From Microbacterium ginsengiterrae (lineage in GTDB: Bacteria; Actinomycetota; Actinomycetes; Actinomycetales; Microbacteriaceae): a stretch of 64,000 bases of DNA. Below, piece by piece: positions 62,759 to 64,000 of the stretch. The position numbers and the translations under genes were made by a program. Under the pieces are notes generated by a model that worked only from the letters and a program-made list of their open reading frames with translations, searched no databases and was not told the DNA's origin. The DNA lies in assembly GCF_014205075.1 (NCBI RefSeq), contig NZ_JACHMU010000001.1:2170001-2234000 (forward strand). Reading direction: 5' to 3'. The stretch's first letter is position 1, and every line of letters starts with the position of its first letter.

Positions 62759-64000
62759 ATGGCGCACGCCCTCCGCTCTGACCTCCGCAATGTCGCTATC
62801 GTCGCGCACGTCGACCACGGCAAGACCACTCTCGTCGACGCCATGCTCCGTCAGACGGGCTCCTTCGGCGAACACGCCCACGTCGATGAACGTGCGATGG
62901 ACTCGAACGACCTCGAGCGCGAGAAGGGCATCACGATCCTCGCGAAGAACACCGCGATCACCTACAAGGGTGAGCACGCCGGTGGACGCGAGATCACGAT
63001 CAACGTGATCGACACCCCCGGCCACGCCGACTTCGGTGGCGAGGTCGAGCGCGGCCTGTCCATGGTCGACGGCGTCGTCCTGCTCGTCGACGCCTCCGAG
63101 GGTCCGCTGCCGCAGACGCGCTTCGTGCTGCGCAAGGCGCTCGAGGCGAAGCTCCCCGTCATCCTCCTGGTCAACAAGACCGACCGTCCCGACGCCCGCA
63201 TCGTCGAGGTCGAGGAGGAAGCCCAGGACCTGCTCCTCGGTCTCGCAGGCGACCTCGTCGACGACGTCCCCGATCTCGACGTCGACGCACTGCTCGACGT
63301 CCCGGTCGTCTACGCCTCCGGTCGCGCGGGTGCTGCCAGCCGCAACCGCCCCGACAACGGGAGCCTCCCCGACAACGACGACCTCGAGCCGCTCTTCGAG
63401 GCGATCCTCGAGCACGTTCCCGCCCCCTCCTACGACGACGAGGCGCCGCTGCAGGCCTGGGTCACGAACCTCGACTCCAGCCCGTTCCTCGGCCGTCTCG
63501 CGCTGCTGCGCGTCTTCAACGGCACGCTCAAGAAAGGCCAGACGGTCGCCTGGGTGCGCTCGGACGGCACCACGAGCAACGCCCGCATCACGGAGCTGCT
63601 GAAGACCCGTGCACTCGAGCGCTACCCGGCCGAGTCCGCCGGTCCCGGCGACATCGTCGCCATCGCCGGCTTCGAGAACATCACCATCGGCGAGACGATT
63701 GCCGACCCCGAGGATGTGCGTCCGCTGCCGGCGATCACCGTCGACGACCCGGCCATCTCGATGACGATCGGCACCAACACCTCGCCGCTGATGGGCAAGG
63801 TCAAGGGCCACAAGCTCACCGCTCGGATGGTCAAGGACCGTCTCGACAAGGAGCTCATCGGCAACGTCTCGCTCAAGGTCGTCGACATCGGACGCCCCGA
63901 CGCGTGGGAGGTCCAGGGTCGCGGTGAGCTCGCGCTCGCCATCCTCGTCGAGAACATGCGCCGCGAGGGCTTCGAGCTCACCGTCGGCAAGCCGCAGGTG
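62759..64000 (+). CDS. typA: translational GTPase TypA/BipA (5' part)
   Basis: The frame starts [20 protein letters not shown] and is open for 414 codons to the window end, so the gene is cut. The GTPase motifs are present: G1 [10 protein letters not shown]2 region EREKGITI, G3 DTPGHADF and G4 NKTD. The later beta-barrel and EF-G-like domains follow. TypA binds ribosomes under stress and low temperature. The full protein is about 610-640 residues. It is divergent from the CPBP gene. Confidence 0.95.
   Translation, partial: MAHALRSDLRNVAIVAHVDHGKTTLVDAMLRQTGSFGEHAHVDERAMDSNDLEREKGITILAKNTAITYKGEHAGGREITINVIDTPGHADFGGEVERGLSMVDGVVLLVDASEGPLPQTRFVLRKALEAKLPVILLVNKTDRPDARIVEVEEEAQDLLLGLAGDLVDDVPDLDVDALLDVPVVYASGRAGAASRNRPDNGSLPDNDDLEPLFEAILEHVPAPSYDDEAPLQAWVTNLDSSPFLGRLALLRVFNGTLKKGQTVAWVRSDGTTSNARITELLKTRALERYPAESAGPGDIVAIAGFENITIGETIADPEDVRPLPAITVDDPAISMTIGTNTSPLMGKVKGHKLTARMVKDRLDKELIGNVSLKVVDIGRPDAWEVQGRGELALAILVENMRREGFELTVGKPQV

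Noticed and set aside
62690..63811. Minus-strand open frame opposite typA
   Set aside because: It is antisense to conserved GTPase motifs, and its Asp/Val/Glu-rich composition is typical of a shadow frame.

Overview
The window is dense, GC-rich chromosomal DNA from an actinobacterium. Gene content and order (hemolysin-III/TrhA next to a Z-isoprenyl diphosphate synthase, GreA next to a DUF4307 protein, DUF4245, DUF6328, class II fumarase with xseAB) point to Microbacteriaceae, most likely Microbacterium; that assignment is inference from recognised families, not from a marker gene. About 70 protein genes, one tRNA and one riboswitch are packed with few gaps above 150 bp. I see no prophage, insertion sequence, CRISPR array or rRNA.

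Layout. 0-12 kb: an unusual short tRNA with a UAA anticodon, a PLP aldolase/deaminase plus sugar-lactone oxidase pair, LemA, a YcaQ-type glycosylase, an AI-2E-family transporter coupled to ilvA, greA/DUF4307, luxS, and divergent trhA and uppS. 12-16 kb: phoH, then a small accessory patch (ASCH-domain gene and DUF559-type nuclease gene) carrying three copies of an 81-bp four-box palindromic repeat. 15.7-20 kb: a tightly overlapping minus-strand operon xseA-xseB-DUF4245-carbonic anhydrase-fumC. 20-24 kb: ispH, fba and glpX. 24-40 kb: housekeeping and accessory singletons (rmuC, exonuclease, methyltransferase, HAD, ychF, regulators with adjacent dyads, arfB, a barstar-like protein, glycosyltransferase, plsC). 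40-46 kb: a 43-residue Cys-rich microprotein absent from long-ORF calls, a DHA2 efflux pump, an ABC exporter, an SDR and a glycosyltransferase. 46-51.5 kb: an NAD de novo operon nadA-nadB-nadC-desulfurase behind an NrtR-type regulator. 51.5-56.3 kb: a tandem glycine riboswitch and gcvT-gcvH-gcvP. 56.3-61.7 kb: a peptide ABC importer with a fused double ATPase. 61.8-64 kb: a CPBP protease and the 5' part of typA, cut by the window end.

How it works together. The desulfurase behind nadABC can supply sulfur for the NadA [4Fe-4S] cluster, and the paired dyads in the nadA promoter suggest NrtR repression. Glycine cleavage is switched by its own substrate through the riboswitch. fba and glpX are opposing steps of glycolysis and gluconeogenesis on divergent transcripts. 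Transcription signals follow a consistent pattern: at least 13 genes have a TANNNT -10 box exactly 6 nt before an ATG/GTG, i.e. leaderless starts, while most others have clear Shine-Dalgarno sequences or overlap their upstream neighbour by 1-4 nt.
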